DNA of 23,981 nt from Alphaproteobacteria bacterium (GTDB taxonomy: Bacteria; Pseudomonadota; Alphaproteobacteria; UBA8366): positions 1 through 23,981 of the forward strand of contig JABJCS010000274.1 of NCBI GenBank assembly GCA_018665505.1, in the 5' to 3' direction. Every line of letters starts with the position of its first letter. The first letter of the stretch is position 1. A program made the position numbers and the translations under genes. The notes beneath the pieces were generated by a model. The model worked only from the letters and a program-made list of their open reading frames with translations, had not been told where the DNA came from and did not search any database. Positions 1 to 8,341 of the stretch are shown here, one piece after another.

Positions 1-100
1 AGGGAAAGCCATGCATCATGAAACACGGCCAACCGTCCGAAGGCCCATATTCGAGATACGAGACGTTCAGAACCCCTGCATTAACCGAATTGATTTTCAT
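1..100 (-). CDS. Alpha/beta-fold hydrolase, N-terminal part only (runs off the window)
   Basis: The minus strand from 100 opens with an ATG and stays open for 33 codons to the window edge. It reads MKINSVNAGVLNVSYLEYG followed by a PSDGWP segment and ends in MMHGFP. This is the usual start of alpha/beta hydrolases: a first beta strand, a 'GPxDGxP' turn, then the HGFP oxyanion-hole motif. The catalytic nucleophile, acid and histidine would lie outside the window, so the substrate is unknown. A GGGAGA ribosome binding site lies just upstream of the ATG. The start is 47 bases after the sulfatase stop on the same strand, so the two are probably co-transcribed. A degraded relative of the same N-terminus lies at 1650-1730. 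Confidence 0.7.
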   Translation of the reverse strand, partial: MKINSVNAGVLNVSYLEYGPSDGWPCFMMHGFP

Positions 101-147
101 TTGGACTGTCTCCCGCCAATTTGCGCCATCCTACAAAACCCGAAGCC

Positions 148-1611
148 TCAGACGTGTTCCAACTCGACTTCGGAGCCGGGAATAGGTGAACGAGAGAATA
201 TTCCCGCCTTGCGGACAGTATCGATCCCACCGAATTTTTCCATATGCGCGGCCTGATGCGCTTTACTCCTGGAATCGACCGCCTCGGGATCGAGCATTTG
301 CCGCAAGCGGGACTCCAGTTCATCGCTCTTCGGATGATCAGCGCCGTTGCTCGAAAGGTCGTTTTCCTCAAAGGGGTCGGCCCCTAAATCGAACAACTGA
401 CTCGGCATATCCACGTGATAAATAAGCTTAAAATTCTCGTGCCGAATCGCAAAACCGGAATTTCGACTGCCCATCGCATGGTATTCGGCAAAGACGTCGC
501 GGGATGTCTCTCTGCCGGTTATCGCGGGCCACAATGATACCCCCGGCAGATCGGTATCGGCCTCGGACAATGCTGCGCCAACGGCTTCAACGATGGTTGG
601 AAATAAATCCACGTGCGAGGCAAATTGCTCAACCACCCGACCTCCCGGTATTCCAGGGCCCGCCATCACCAAGGGGACACCGATGCCGTGCTCGTAATGG
701 TTGGCCTTACCGAGGATACCGTGATGCCCCGCGGCTTCTCCATGATCGCTGGTATAGAGAACACGCGTGTTTTCGGTCATCCCGAGCGTTGCCATTTCCC
801 CCAGGACGCGCCCTATTTGCTCGTCAGTATGGGTGATAAGACCACAATATCCGGCAATAACCCTGCGAACGAATTCTTCTGAGAATCCATCTTGCAGGTG
901 ATTCATCCAGGCTAGGTATTCTGGTGCCGGATGATTGGGACGATCGTCTGGGCGCCACTGTACGGGCATAGGCACGTCTTCCAACGGATACATGTCCCAA
1001 AACCGCTGAGGCACCTTGAACGGTGGATGGGGACTCGGATAGGAGACCAACAATACCCATGGCTTGTCGGCGGTTTTGCGTTGGCGAAGCCAATCGACGG
1101 CCTGGTCAGTAATTCGCCGATCGTAGACCTGATATTCGGCTTCACCGGGAACCGAGTCCTCGTAGATGGCGCGATGAGCTTTGCGACGAGGCACCCCATC
1201 CTGTGTTGCGCGCAAGAGAGAGATCAACGCTCCTTTCGCTTCCACGATGTGCATCGTGTCGATCTCTTCCGAGAGACCGTTATCGTCTTCCATCGAGCGG
1301 AAGTGCAGCTTGCCGATAGCCGTCATCTCGTAGCCTGCATCACGGACCCTGTGGTGCCACGTCGGAACGCTGCCATCATAGGCGAGAGCATTGTCCCAAT
1401 AACCGGTTTGGTGCGGATATCGTCCTGTGGCGATTGCCGCTCTGGAAGGACAACATAGCGGGCTTGTGCAATAGGCATTCTCGAACCGAACGCCCCGATC
1501 GGCGATGCTATCGAGGGCTGGGGTCTTGACCATCGAATGGCCGGCGCTGCCCAAAAATTCGCGGTTGTGGTTGTCCGATAAAAAGACGACGAGGTTTGCA
1601 GCTTCTGTCAT
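148..1611 (-). CDS. Arylsulfatase/choline-sulfatase-type sulfatase
   Basis: This 487-residue protein belongs to the type I sulfatase (alkaline phosphatase superfamily) group, which hydrolyses sulfate esters using a formylglycine made from cysteine. The signature is visible near residues 48-63, where CCPSR (Cys53-Cys54-Pro-Ser-Arg) fits C-x-P-S-R followed by AAIATGR, so Cys53 should be the modified residue. An early metal-site segment (SDNHN, residues 12-16), a later DHGE and the HYEHGIGVPL segment also fit. There is no signal peptide, so it is probably cytosolic. Length is normal for the family. An AAGGAA ribosome binding site precedes the ATG. It lies downstream of the methyltransferase-like gene and upstream of an alpha/beta hydrolase on the same strand. 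The overall pattern recalls choline sulfatases, but the substrate is not established. The activating formylglycine-generating enzyme is not in the window. Confidence 0.88.
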   Translation of the reverse strand: MTEAANLVVFLSDNHNREFLGSAGHSMVKTPALDSIADRGVRFENAYCTSPLCCPSRAAIATGRYPHQTGYWDNALAYDGSVPTWHHRVRDAGYEMTAIGKLHFRSMEDDNGLSEEIDTMHIVEAKGALISLLRATQDGVPRRKAHRAIYEDSVPGEAEYQVYDRRITDQAVDWLRQRKTADKPWVLLVSYPSPHPPFKVPQRFWDMYPLEDVPMPVQWRPDDRPNHPAPEYLAWMNHLQDGFSEEFVRRVIAGYCGLITHTDEQIGRVLGEMATLGMTENTRVLYTSDHGEAAGHHGILGKANHYEHGIGVPLVMAGPGIPGGRVVEQFASHVDLFPTIVEAVGAALSEADTDLPGVSLWPAITGRETSRDVFAEYHAMGSRNSGFAIRHENFKLIYHVDMPSQLFDLGADPFEENDLSSNGADHPKSDELESRLRQMLDPEAVDSRSKAHQAAHMEKFGGIDTVRKAGIFSRSPIPGSEVELEHV

Positions 1612-1649
1612 GGCTTATTCCTTACGTTTCACCACCGCTTAGTCTTCCT

Positions 1650-1730
1650 GACGCAAGGCCAGCCTTCGGTCGTGCCCTATTCCGCATCGACGACGCGCAA
1701 CACGAATGTATCGATTATCTTAACGTCCAT
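1650..1730 (-). pseudogene. Decayed 5' remnant of an alpha/beta-hydrolase gene
   Basis: Read from an ATG at 1730, the minus strand gives MDVKIIDTFVLRVVDAE, then an in-frame TAG (1679-1677), then GTTEGWPC. This lines up codon for codon with the intact hydrolase start at 100, which reads VLNVSYLEYG then PSDGWPC. The TAG sits at a Tyr codon, and several shared residues differ only in synonymous bases. The similarity stops at about 1650, just before the sulfatase ribosome binding site. I read this as a relic of a duplicated or displaced hydrolase gene. The match is only about 27 codons, so chance resemblance is possible. Confidence 0.35.
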
Positions 1731-1802
1731 CGAGAGAGCTTCCCCTTCGGTAAGTCTCAATACTCAGATAGCGTATTATTCTTCGGCCGGATTGCGGAAA
1801 CA

Positions 1803-2630
1803 TCATGAAACCGAGCCGCCGAACTTACGCAATGCCTGGGGCAACACTTGAATATCTTCCTGGTTGATGGTCACGTCCGACCAGAGGAGATGCCTGCATC
1901 CCGAGAGCACCAATGTGCCGTCGTAGCATTGGAACAGGCGGCTTTCGAAAGGACCGGTATCGTGCATCGCATCGATATCGTTATCTTCAATTCCAAAGGT
2001 CGAATACAGTTCGTTCCTAACGAAAAACCCGTTCCAGGCCGTCGTCGCCACAAGTTCGTAGCCCTTCGATCTTCCGAGCTCGACAAGCGCTAAAAGCGAA
2101 GCTCCCTGGTTGATAGCGGCATCGTCATCTTGCACAAAGACGATATCGTTGGGCACGGTCGGATTGAATTCAATTGAGATTAATCGCGGTGAAAATTCCG
2201 TCAGAGAATTCCAGATATGCCAATCCACGCCATCGACATCAATGCACAGGAAATCCAAGTCGGCGGGCGCTCCGGCACGGGTAAGGATAGCGTCGAGAGA
2301 CGCCTCACCCTCCCGCTCAACCAAGGTATTCAAAATGGCAACTTGATCGTTATCACGATACGCACTCTCGAGTTCTGCGAACTTAGCCTCATTCGCCTCA
2401 ATCAACAGGCCATGCCAATCACGGTTATTCAGCATATTCCATGTACTGCTGTAGAGCTTTCCGTCCCAAGCGCCGAATTCTACACAGTAGCGATTGGTCG
2501 CGCCGACGATCTCGAATATCTTTTCAATGATGCCGTCTTCGCCCCGTTGCGTCGTCACATCCTTGCGGAACGCCTGGAGGAATGCTGATTTTGGATTGAT
2601 CCGAGATTTCCGCCTGCTCTGTAAAATCAT
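1803..2630 (-). CDS. FkbM-like / class I SAM-dependent methyltransferase-fold protein
   Basis: This 275-residue protein has the marks of a Rossmann-type methyltransferase. There is a motif-I-like segment, CVEFGAWDGKLYS (about residues 49-61), an acidic residue at the end of the next strand in GLLIEAN (74-80), and a later strand with LDFLCIDVDGVDWHIW (125-140). The order EFGAxDG, then IEAN, then DFLxIDVDG, is typical of FkbM-related proteins, which methylate sugars, lipids or other small molecules. The short basic N-terminus shows no signal peptide. The ATG at 2630 lies 6 bases after the monooxygenase stop, and AGGAAG precedes it within the end of that gene, suggesting translational coupling. 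The acceptor is unknown, and it may be a non-catalytic relative. Confidence 0.6.
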   Translation of the reverse strand: MILQSRRKSRINPKSAFLQAFRKDVTTQRGEDGIIEKIFEIVGATNRYCVEFGAWDGKLYSSTWNMLNNRDWHGLLIEANEAKFAELESAYRDNDQVAILNTLVEREGEASLDAILTRAGAPADLDFLCIDVDGVDWHIWNSLTEFSPRLISIEFNPTVPNDIVFVQDDDAAINQGASLLALVELGRSKGYELVATTAWNGFFVRNELYSTFGIEDNDIDAMHDTGPFESRLFQCYDGTLVLSGCRHLLWSDVTINQEDIQVLPQALRKFGGSVS

Positions 2631-2636
2631 CGTGCT

Positions 2637-3956
2637 CTAATCTTCCTGCCGCAAAATTTCGCGCTGGGTCGTTCCCTTGTATTCGGTGCGATATACACCG
2701 CGTCGCTGGAATTCCGGCACCATCAAGTCGACGAATTCCTCGATGGCGCCCGGCGAGTAGATGGGCGTTAGCATGAAACCATCGCCGCCGACTGTCTCCA
2801 TGAAAGCTTCCATCTGGTCGGCAACGCTTTTCACCGTGCCGACGAATTGCGGTAAACCGACCCCTTGGCCGTGACGTTGCGCCACTTCGCGTAGGGTCAT
2901 GCCACTGCCATCGGGCTTCAAAAAGCGCGTTCGCATGCGATGGAGTTCAGGCTCTTCACGGGTCGTCATATCCGCATCGAGGGGAATCTTCGAGAGATCA
3001 TAATCGAGATGCGCCGACAGGATCGCCATCCCAGCATCGAGCGGCACCAAGGAATTATGCTCTTCCTGTTTCTCGCGCGCCTCATCTTCGCTCTCGCCGA
3101 TAATCGGTTGCGCACCGAACAGGATGCGGCAATGGCTCGGGTCGCGCCCGAACTGATCCATGCGGCCCTTCACGTCCGCGTAATACTGCGCCGCGTTCTC
3201 TGCTCGCGGTTGGATCGCAAAAATACCATCAGCATATTTAGCTGCGAAATCCATGCCCTTCGGCGACGTTCCCGCCTGCAGAATAGAGGGGCCGTTCTGC
3301 GGCGATTGCACCACATTCAATGGTCCACGCGATTTAAAGAATTGGCCTTCATGCTCAATGCGGTGGACCTTTGTGGCATCAGCGAAAACCGCCCCCTCCT
3401 TATCCATGACGACCGCGCCCTCTTCCCAACTGTCCCAGAGTTTGCGGCACACTTCCAAATACTCATGCGCTTGATCGTAGCGAGTGTCGGCATCGGCGCG
3501 CTCGGTACCGTAATTGGCCTGCTGGTTGTGATTGATCGAGGTCACCACATTCCAAGCGGCGCGCCCGCCAGTCAGATGATCGAGCGTCGCCCACATCCGG
3601 GCCGCATAGAAGGGATGCTGATTGCTGGTCGAGAATGTAGCGCCAAGCCCGATATGCTTCGTCACCGCCGCCATCCAGCCAAGCAGCGGGATCGGATCGT
3701 GTTCCGGGGCTTGCGCGGCGTAACGCAGCGCAGGTTCCATCGACCCCGTGAACGTGTCGGAGATGTAGTTGAGGTCGGCGAAGAACACCATGTCGAAGAG
3801 GCCACGCTCACAGACCTGGGCAATATGCTGATAGAGCTCCGGTCGCGCCCAACTCTCCTTATCAAATGTACTCTTGGGATGCCGCCACATGCCGAGGCTG
3901 TGATAGCTCGGCCCGTGCACGAGAAATTGCGCCAGATGAAATTTCTTTTTCGCCAT
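2637..3956 (-). CDS. Group C flavin-dependent monooxygenase, NtaA/SnaA/DszA type (bacterial luciferase fold)
   Basis: This 439-residue protein matches the nitrilotriacetate/dibenzothiophene-sulfone monooxygenase branch of the luciferase superfamily in length and pattern. It opens with FHLAQFLVHGPSYHSLGMWR, then FDMVFFADLNY and an HDPIPLLGWMAAVT segment. The flavin-binding stretch GRAAWNVVTSINHNQQANYG precedes ERADADTRYDQAHEYLEV, and SILQAGTSPKGMDFAAKYAD follows. Such enzymes use FMNH2 from a separate reductase and O2 to oxidise C-N, C-S or ring carbons of organic substrates. An FMN reductase is encoded at 11908-12459, though not adjacent. A GGGAGG ribosome binding site precedes the ATG. It is the first gene of a minus-strand run ending at the window edge and is divergent from the reductase at 4087. 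The substrate cannot be assigned. Confidence 0.88.
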   Translation of the reverse strand: MAKKKFHLAQFLVHGPSYHSLGMWRHPKSTFDKESWARPELYQHIAQVCERGLFDMVFFADLNYISDTFTGSMEPALRYAAQAPEHDPIPLLGWMAAVTKHIGLGATFSTSNQHPFYAARMWATLDHLTGGRAAWNVVTSINHNQQANYGTERADADTRYDQAHEYLEVCRKLWDSWEEGAVVMDKEGAVFADATKVHRIEHEGQFFKSRGPLNVVQSPQNGPSILQAGTSPKGMDFAAKYADGIFAIQPRAENAAQYYADVKGRMDQFGRDPSHCRILFGAQPIIGESEDEAREKQEEHNSLVPLDAGMAILSAHLDYDLSKIPLDADMTTREEPELHRMRTRFLKPDGSGMTLREVAQRHGQGVGLPQFVGTVKSVADQMEAFMETVGGDGFMLTPIYSPGAIEEFVDLMVPEFQRRGVYRTEYKGTTQREILRQED

Positions 3957-4086
3957 AATACGGTCGCCTCCCTGGATCAGACGTTACCGCGCACCGCAAA
4001 CATTGCAACCATCGGGGCGGCATTTCGCCTTCCGAGCACGCCAGATTAGATCATATTGAAGTGATCGCACTGCGACAGGTAAGCGC

Positions 4087-5151
4087 ATGCCAAGAGACGG
4101 AAGAAAAAAGGCCCTAGTGGCCGGCGCCTCCGGTGTCGTCGGGCGGCGGTTGGCGGAGTATCTGCATGGCCAGGACGATTGGGAAGTCGTTGGCCTCTCT
4201 CGGCGTGAACCCATCGGCGGCAACGACGTGCCACGCATTGCCGTCGACCTCTCGGACCGAGCGGATACGACCGCGAAACTCGGAAACCTCTCCGACATTA
4301 CGCATATCTTCTACGAAGCGCGCTTCGACCATGAGGAAGGTCAGCCGGAACCCATCGAAACCAACCTCTCGATGTTCCACAATCTGATCGAAACACTCGA
4401 GCCGGTCGCGCGGAACCTTGAACACGTCCATGTCGGCAGTGGGCACAAGAATTACGGATTGCATTCGGGACCGGCTCCGACACCCGCCCGCGAGGATGCA
4501 CTCCGGACCATCCAGCCGAGTTTCTACTACCAACAAGAAGATTTCATCCGCGCCCTACAGATAGGGAAATCATGGTCCTGGTCGACGGCACGTCCGACCG
4601 GCCTGTGCGATACAGCCCCCGGTATTACCCGCAGCATGATCAGTCTGATCTGCGCCTATGCCGCGATTTGCAAGGAACTGGAGCTGCCGCTGCGCTTCCC
4701 CGGCACGGAGGGAAATTACCACGCTCTCTATCAATGTACTGAGGCGCTGCATCTGGCGAAAGCCACAACGTGGATGGCGACGGAGCCGAAATGCGCCAAC
4801 CATGATTTCAATATCACCAACGGCGATACGTTCCGCTGGTCTACGCTCTGGCCACAATTCGCAGACTACTTCGACATGGAACTGGGGCCGGTGCAGACCA
4901 TCGACCTCGCCAGGCATATGGCGGTTATGGAGCCGGTCTGGCAGCGCATCGTCGACAGGTACGACTTGATCCGCCAACCTCTCGACCAAGTCGCCCTCTG
5001 GTCCTATTGGCGGCACCTTTGGACGCCAGACTGGGACATCGTCTCATCGACCATGAAGGCGCGCAAATTCGGTTTTACCGAGTTTGTCGATTCAGAAGAA
5101 ATGTTCTTCCAGATGTTCGACCACTTCCGAGCAGAACGAGTGTTTCCTTGA
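4087..5151 (+). CDS. PRISE-type short-chain dehydrogenase/reductase (progesterone 5-beta-reductase/iridoid-synthase-like)
   Basis: This 354-residue extended SDR carries the NADP-binding GASGVVGRRLAEYL motif (residues 13-26), followed by GLSRR. Two less common motifs point to the PRISE group. One is GSGHKNYGLHSGP (117-129), where Lys121 fits the conserved lysine. The other is SFYYQQEDFI (145-154), where the Tyr pair fits the catalytic tyrosine; there is no ordinary YxxxK pair. The C-terminal FNITNGDTFRWSTLWP and KARKFGFTEFVDS segments are also typical. PRISE enzymes reduce enones or enals with NADPH, and plant members act on steroids and monoterpenes. The start follows a weak AGG site. It is divergent from the NtaA-like gene and convergent with an LLM gene across a palindromic repeat. 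The real substrate is unknown. Confidence 0.75.
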   Translation: MPRDGRKKALVAGASGVVGRRLAEYLHGQDDWEVVGLSRREPIGGNDVPRIAVDLSDRADTTAKLGNLSDITHIFYEARFDHEEGQPEPIETNLSMFHNLIETLEPVARNLEHVHVGSGHKNYGLHSGPAPTPAREDALRTIQPSFYYQQEDFIRALQIGKSWSWSTARPTGLCDTAPGITRSMISLICAYAAICKELELPLRFPGTEGNYHALYQCTEALHLAKATTWMATEPKCANHDFNITNGDTFRWSTLWPQFADYFDMELGPVQTIDLARHMAVMEPVWQRIVDRYDLIRQPLDQVALWSYWRHLWTPDWDIVSSTMKARKFGFTEFVDSEEMFFQMFDHFRAERVFP

Positions 5152-5158
5152 TAATTTT

Positions 5159-5286
5159 GTCATTCCGGAAGGACCAAAGGCCCTATCCGGAATTACTGCC
5201 TGAGATTTCCTACCAGGACCGGTGTCCGGGTCCAGCGCTCAGGCCATAATTCCGGGTTCCCGCTTTGCGACCCCCGAAATGACGGG
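5159..5286. repeat. Degenerate intergenic palindromic repeat, probable bidirectional terminator
   Basis: The gap between two converging genes starts with GTCATTCCGG (5159-5168) and ends with CCCCGAAATGAC, an imperfect inverted copy. In between are several CCGG-centred inverted pieces, including TTCCGGAA at 5163-5170 and ATTCCGGGTTCCCGC near 5250. The layout resembles the GTCATTCC(C)...GGGAATGAC intergenic palindromes common in alphaproteobacteria. Its place between stop codons fits transcript ending or mRNA-end protection. There is no obvious poly-T run, so the terminator role is inferred. Confidence 0.5.
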
Positions 5287-5290
5287 AAAA

Positions 5291-6208
5291 CTAACGCACT
5301 GCGCCCCCATCCAGATCGAGCATTTTCTCCGCAACTTCCGCGATCATCCGCCACGATGCGGACGGGTCTCGTGTCGCTTCCGCATCGTCGAAATAGGTAT
5401 CGAGCAAGACATGCTCACACCCCATCTCCTCGAGGGACGCGAGGTCGCGGTGCACTTGATCGAGCGAGCCCGTACCCATCACCCGCGTCTCGTCGTCGGC
5501 TGCCGCATCGAGAATGCGCAATCGTATCCGCGGGCAGAGTGCCGGCATCTTCGCACCCTCTTCATTCGCTAGCTGTCGCAGTCGCGGCACACCTTCGTCG
5601 CGCAGCCAGGCCTCTTGGAATCGAATTGGATGCCACGCATCACCGAGCCGGATAGTCCGCCGCAGCGCCGCATCGCTCGCACCCCCCACCCAGATCGGCG
5701 GATGCGGTTTGCGCGCGGGACGTGGAGCCGTATCGACATCGCGATACGAGACGTACTTGCCTTCGAAACTCGCTATCTCTTCCGTCCACAATTGTTTGAT
5801 GGACGCGAGATACTCGTTAGTGATCGCACCGCGTTCCCGGTACGGCACTTTGAGGGACGCGAATTCTTCCTCCGCCCAACCAATGCCGACGCCAAGAATC
5901 AGGCGCCCGCCGCTCAACTGATCGATGTTGGCGAGCGCGCGTGCCGTCTCCAATGGATTGCGATACGGCACGATGAGGACCGTTGTGCCGATCTCCAGTT
6001 TTTCGGTCACACCTGCGAGCCAGGCGAGCGTGCTGATCGGCTCGTAGAAGGGCGCGGGATAAGCGGCCGCCACGTCCGGTGTGATTACGACATGGTCCGA
6101 CGTCATGATTGAGTGATAGCCAAGCCCCTCCACCACACGCACCCACCGCAGAAAGTTCTTCGGGTTGGCAGACGGCCCGAAGTTGAGAAGATTGACACCG
6201 AATTTCAT
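5291..6208 (-). CDS. LLM-class flavin/F420-dependent oxidoreductase
   Basis: This 305-residue protein has a luciferase-like monooxygenase TIM barrel. It opens with MKFGVNLLNFGPSANP, then GYHSIMTSDHV, then LEIGTTVLIVPYRNPLETA. The signature NIDQLSGGRLILGVGIGW (about residues 93-110) follows, then PRPARKPHPPIWVGGASDAA. This layout is that of the LLM/F420-type oxidoreductase branch, which transfers hydride or oxygen using F420 or FMN. It is single-domain and of normal length. The gene runs divergently from the LysR regulator at 6326, with starts 117 bases apart. In LysR systems that arrangement often means control by the neighbour. The cofactor and substrate cannot be decided from sequence. Confidence 0.85.
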   Translation of the reverse strand: MKFGVNLLNFGPSANPKNFLRWVRVVEGLGYHSIMTSDHVVITPDVAAAYPAPFYEPISTLAWLAGVTEKLEIGTTVLIVPYRNPLETARALANIDQLSGGRLILGVGIGWAEEEFASLKVPYRERGAITNEYLASIKQLWTEEIASFEGKYVSYRDVDTAPRPARKPHPPIWVGGASDAALRRTIRLGDAWHPIRFQEAWLRDEGVPRLRQLANEEGAKMPALCPRIRLRILDAAADDETRVMGTGSLDQVHRDLASLEEMGCEHVLLDTYFDDAEATRDPSASWRMIAEVAEKMLDLDGGAVR

Positions 6209-6325
6209 AATGCAGACGCCTCACTCAGCTGTATGTTTATTATTAGTTATCTATCCGGGCGCGCCGCGGTCGCAATAGTGCACATGCTCGTCACCGAAGA
6301 TAGGGACCAGGCGAAGGAGCCAATC
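6209..6325. promoter_or_regulatory. Divergent control region between LLM gene and LysR gene
   Basis: These 117 bases separate the starts of two opposed genes. They contain an AT-rich run at about 6233-6254 (ATGTTTATTATTAGTTATCT) in otherwise GC-rich DNA. LysR-type regulators commonly bind such divergent spacers to control both genes. I could not define a clear T-N11-A palindrome or promoter boxes, so this is a positional call only. Confidence 0.3.
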
Positions 6326-7231
6326 GTGAAAGAGCGACAGCTGGAAGCGTTTCGCGCCGTCATGCAACACGGTAGTATCACACGGGCGGGCGAAGCCATA
6401 CGCCTATCACAACCCGCCGTCACTCGGTATATCGCCGATCTCGAACGCGAAGTCGGTTTTAACCTCTTCATTAGACGGAAAGAAGGCTCTCTGCCCACAC
6501 CGGAGGCCTATGCCTTCTATGAAGAGGTGCAGCATTCCTTTGCCGGCTTAGAACGATTGTCTCAGGCGGCGCGGGAAATTCGGGAATTGCGGAGAGGCCA
6601 TATCAAGATCGCAACGCTTCCCGCCGCCGCGTTCGAACTGGCTCCCTCAATCACAACGGCATTTCTGCAGGTACACAGCGATATCAAAATTACGCTAGAC
6701 GTGCATACATCCGAGCGGATCGCCGATCTGGTCGCCGGTCGTCAGGTTCATCTCGGCATCGCTCAACTCAACAGCAATCCGCCGGGCATCGACATACTGA
6801 ACAGTTATCGCTCCGAGTGCGTTTGCGTGCTGCCTACCGACAGCCCTTTAGTGCGCCACAAGATCATCAAGCCCAAACACTTGCAGGAAGCTTCGACTAT
6901 CCTCCTCGCGCAACACACCATCTCCTCCCGGCACATCGACGCCGCCTTCCTAGCAGAGAACGTTCAACCGAACGTCCTCATGGAATGCCAACCTTCCTAC
7001 GTCGCCTGTTGTCTCGCGGCACAAGGCGCCGGTGCCGCAATCGTCGACCCACTGACCGCGGAGTTCTTCTCACGGCACGCTATTGAGATCAGACCATTCA
7101 AGCCCGCTATTCCTTTCGACTTTCATCTGATCCGGCCAACGAGAGAATCGCCCTCCCTGGCCGTTCGACAGTTTCTCGACACGGTCGTCGATCACATGGA
7201 CAAACACGACAAACTTCGGGCGCTCGGCTAA
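6326..7231 (+). CDS. LysR-type transcriptional regulator
   Basis: I choose the GTG at 6326 because AAGGAG lies 6 bases before it and the protein then begins MKERQLEAFRAVMQHGSIT, the standard LysR start. Upstream in-frame codons, including an ATG at 6284, lack such a site. The product is 301 residues, normal for the family. Residues 1-60 form the winged helix-turn-helix (ITRAGEAIRLSQPAVTRYIADLE). The rest is the periplasmic-binding-protein-like effector domain, starting near GHIKIATLPAAAFE. It resembles the nopaline/octopine-regulator subgroup. It probably controls the divergent LLM gene, and perhaps the DapA-family gene 143 bases downstream. The effector is unknown. Confidence 0.88.
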   Translation: MKERQLEAFRAVMQHGSITRAGEAIRLSQPAVTRYIADLEREVGFNLFIRRKEGSLPTPEAYAFYEEVQHSFAGLERLSQAAREIRELRRGHIKIATLPAAAFELAPSITTAFLQVHSDIKITLDVHTSERIADLVAGRQVHLGIAQLNSNPPGIDILNSYRSECVCVLPTDSPLVRHKIIKPKHLQEASTILLAQHTISSRHIDAAFLAENVQPNVLMECQPSYVACCLAAQGAGAAIVDPLTAEFFSRHAIEIRPFKPAIPFDFHLIRPTRESPSLAVRQFLDTVVDHMDKHDKLRALG

Positions 7232-7374
7232 ACCGATGCATTCATTTTTGTTATGGATGATTGATAATTTAGCATTTTTTGTATTCTTGAGTTTGCTCTA
7301 CCGTCATTCTTGATGCGGCGTTAGCAGCTTCACCGAGTGTCTGCGCCGCGAATGAAATTGTCGGGAGAATACCC

Positions 7375-8301
7375 ATGCAGAACCGCCTCACTGGTTCCTT
7401 TGTCGCCCTCATCACACCGTTTAATCGGGACCATTCAATCGATTTCGAAGGTTTCCGCGCCCTCCTCAAATTCCAGGAAGACAACGGGACGCGAGCAGTC
7501 CTGATCATGGGGTCGACCGGCGAAGTTTCGATGCTGTCGCCGGACGAACGGCGACAAATTATTGCTGAAACCGCAAAAATGAAAACCAGCGGCATGAAGT
7601 TCTTTTACGGATGTACCGGCAACAATACGGAGGCGACAATCGACTATCTACGATTCGCCAAGGCGGAAGGTGCGGACGGCGCGATATTAGCCGCACCGCC
7701 GTATATCTGCGCCGCCGAGGACGATATCGAATATTTCTTCCACCGCGTTGCCGATTCAGTCGATATGCCGCTCGGTATCTACAACAATCCGCCACGGGTT
7801 GAGACCGACTTGAAGCACGACGCCTTGTTGCGGCTTTTCGCACATCCGAACTACGTCGTCCTAAAGGAATCGACGAGCCGCGTTGGACAGGTGGGGCGGA
7901 TTCTCGCCGCCCGTCCCGACGCGTCCGTGATGTGTTGCGATTCGCCCAATCTCGGATTGGTCGTCCCGACAATGGCGCTTGGTGGACATGGAACGGCGAA
8001 CATGACCGGAAATATCGCACCACGTGAACTGGCGGCTATTTCCGAGCCTTGGACGGATGACACCGGCGCGACCGCGTTCCGCGAGGCGTATTTAAAGAAT
8101 TTACCGCTCTTGCATTATACCTACTCGGCACTCAATCCGGTCGCCCTTAAGTCGTTAATAGCGGCGGCCGGATTGCCGGCAGGACCTTTGCGTGAGCCGC
8201 TACGCGCTCTTCCGCGAGAGCGTATCGAGGAAGGGCTCCAGATACTGACGGAACTTGGCCTTGATACCGCCTACGGATTTAAACGGCAGATCGCCGCCTG
8301 A
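7375..8301 (+). CDS. DapA/NAL-family class I aldolase (dihydrodipicolinate-synthase-like)
   Basis: This 308-residue TIM-barrel protein shows the family's Schiff-base chemistry. Lys164 lies in YVVLKEST, Tyr136 in GIYNNPPR, and the carboxylate-binding loop GSTGE is at 46-50. Arg141 occupies the spacing of the substrate-carboxylate Arg in DapA. Members condense or cleave pyruvate with an aldehyde, or dehydrate sugar acids. The GSTGE loop and the catabolic surroundings suggest a paralogue rather than the housekeeping lysine-biosynthesis enzyme; that is inference. GGGAGA precedes the ATG with good spacing. The gene follows the LysR regulator on the same strand and converges with the cupin. A weak TTGATA...TATTCT pair (7261-7287) lies upstream with only 15 bases between boxes. 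Confidence 0.85.
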   Translation: MQNRLTGSFVALITPFNRDHSIDFEGFRALLKFQEDNGTRAVLIMGSTGEVSMLSPDERRQIIAETAKMKTSGMKFFYGCTGNNTEATIDYLRFAKAEGADGAILAAPPYICAAEDDIEYFFHRVADSVDMPLGIYNNPPRVETDLKHDALLRLFAHPNYVVLKESTSRVGQVGRILAARPDASVMCCDSPNLGLVVPTMALGGHGTANMTGNIAPRELAAISEPWTDDTGATAFREAYLKNLPLLHYTYSALNPVALKSLIAAAGLPAGPLREPLRALPRERIEEGLQILTELGLDTAYGFKRQIAA

Positions 8302-8341
8302 CCATGTGCGGCCCCGTAACATCAATATCGGGAAATTGCCG

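Noticed and set aside
81..150. Selenocysteine read-through of the sulfatase TGA (148-150)
   Set aside because: The extension has only about 17 residues, is not at a conserved Cys position, and overlaps the ribosome binding site of the next gene.
1650..1730. Pyrrolysine read-through at the TAG of the hydrolase remnant
   Set aside because: The frame ends shortly after in sequence that no longer resembles the family, and nothing in the window suggests a Pyl system. Gene decay is simpler.
6113..6325. 71-residue N-terminal extension of the LysR regulator
   Set aside because: It overlaps the divergent gene. The GTG at 6326 has an excellent AAGGAG site and starts at the canonical helix-turn-helix position.
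7232..7374. A regulatory RNA or riboswitch before the DapA-family gene
   Set aside because: The gap is AT-rich and has a weak promoter-like pair, but I could not find a stable conserved structure.
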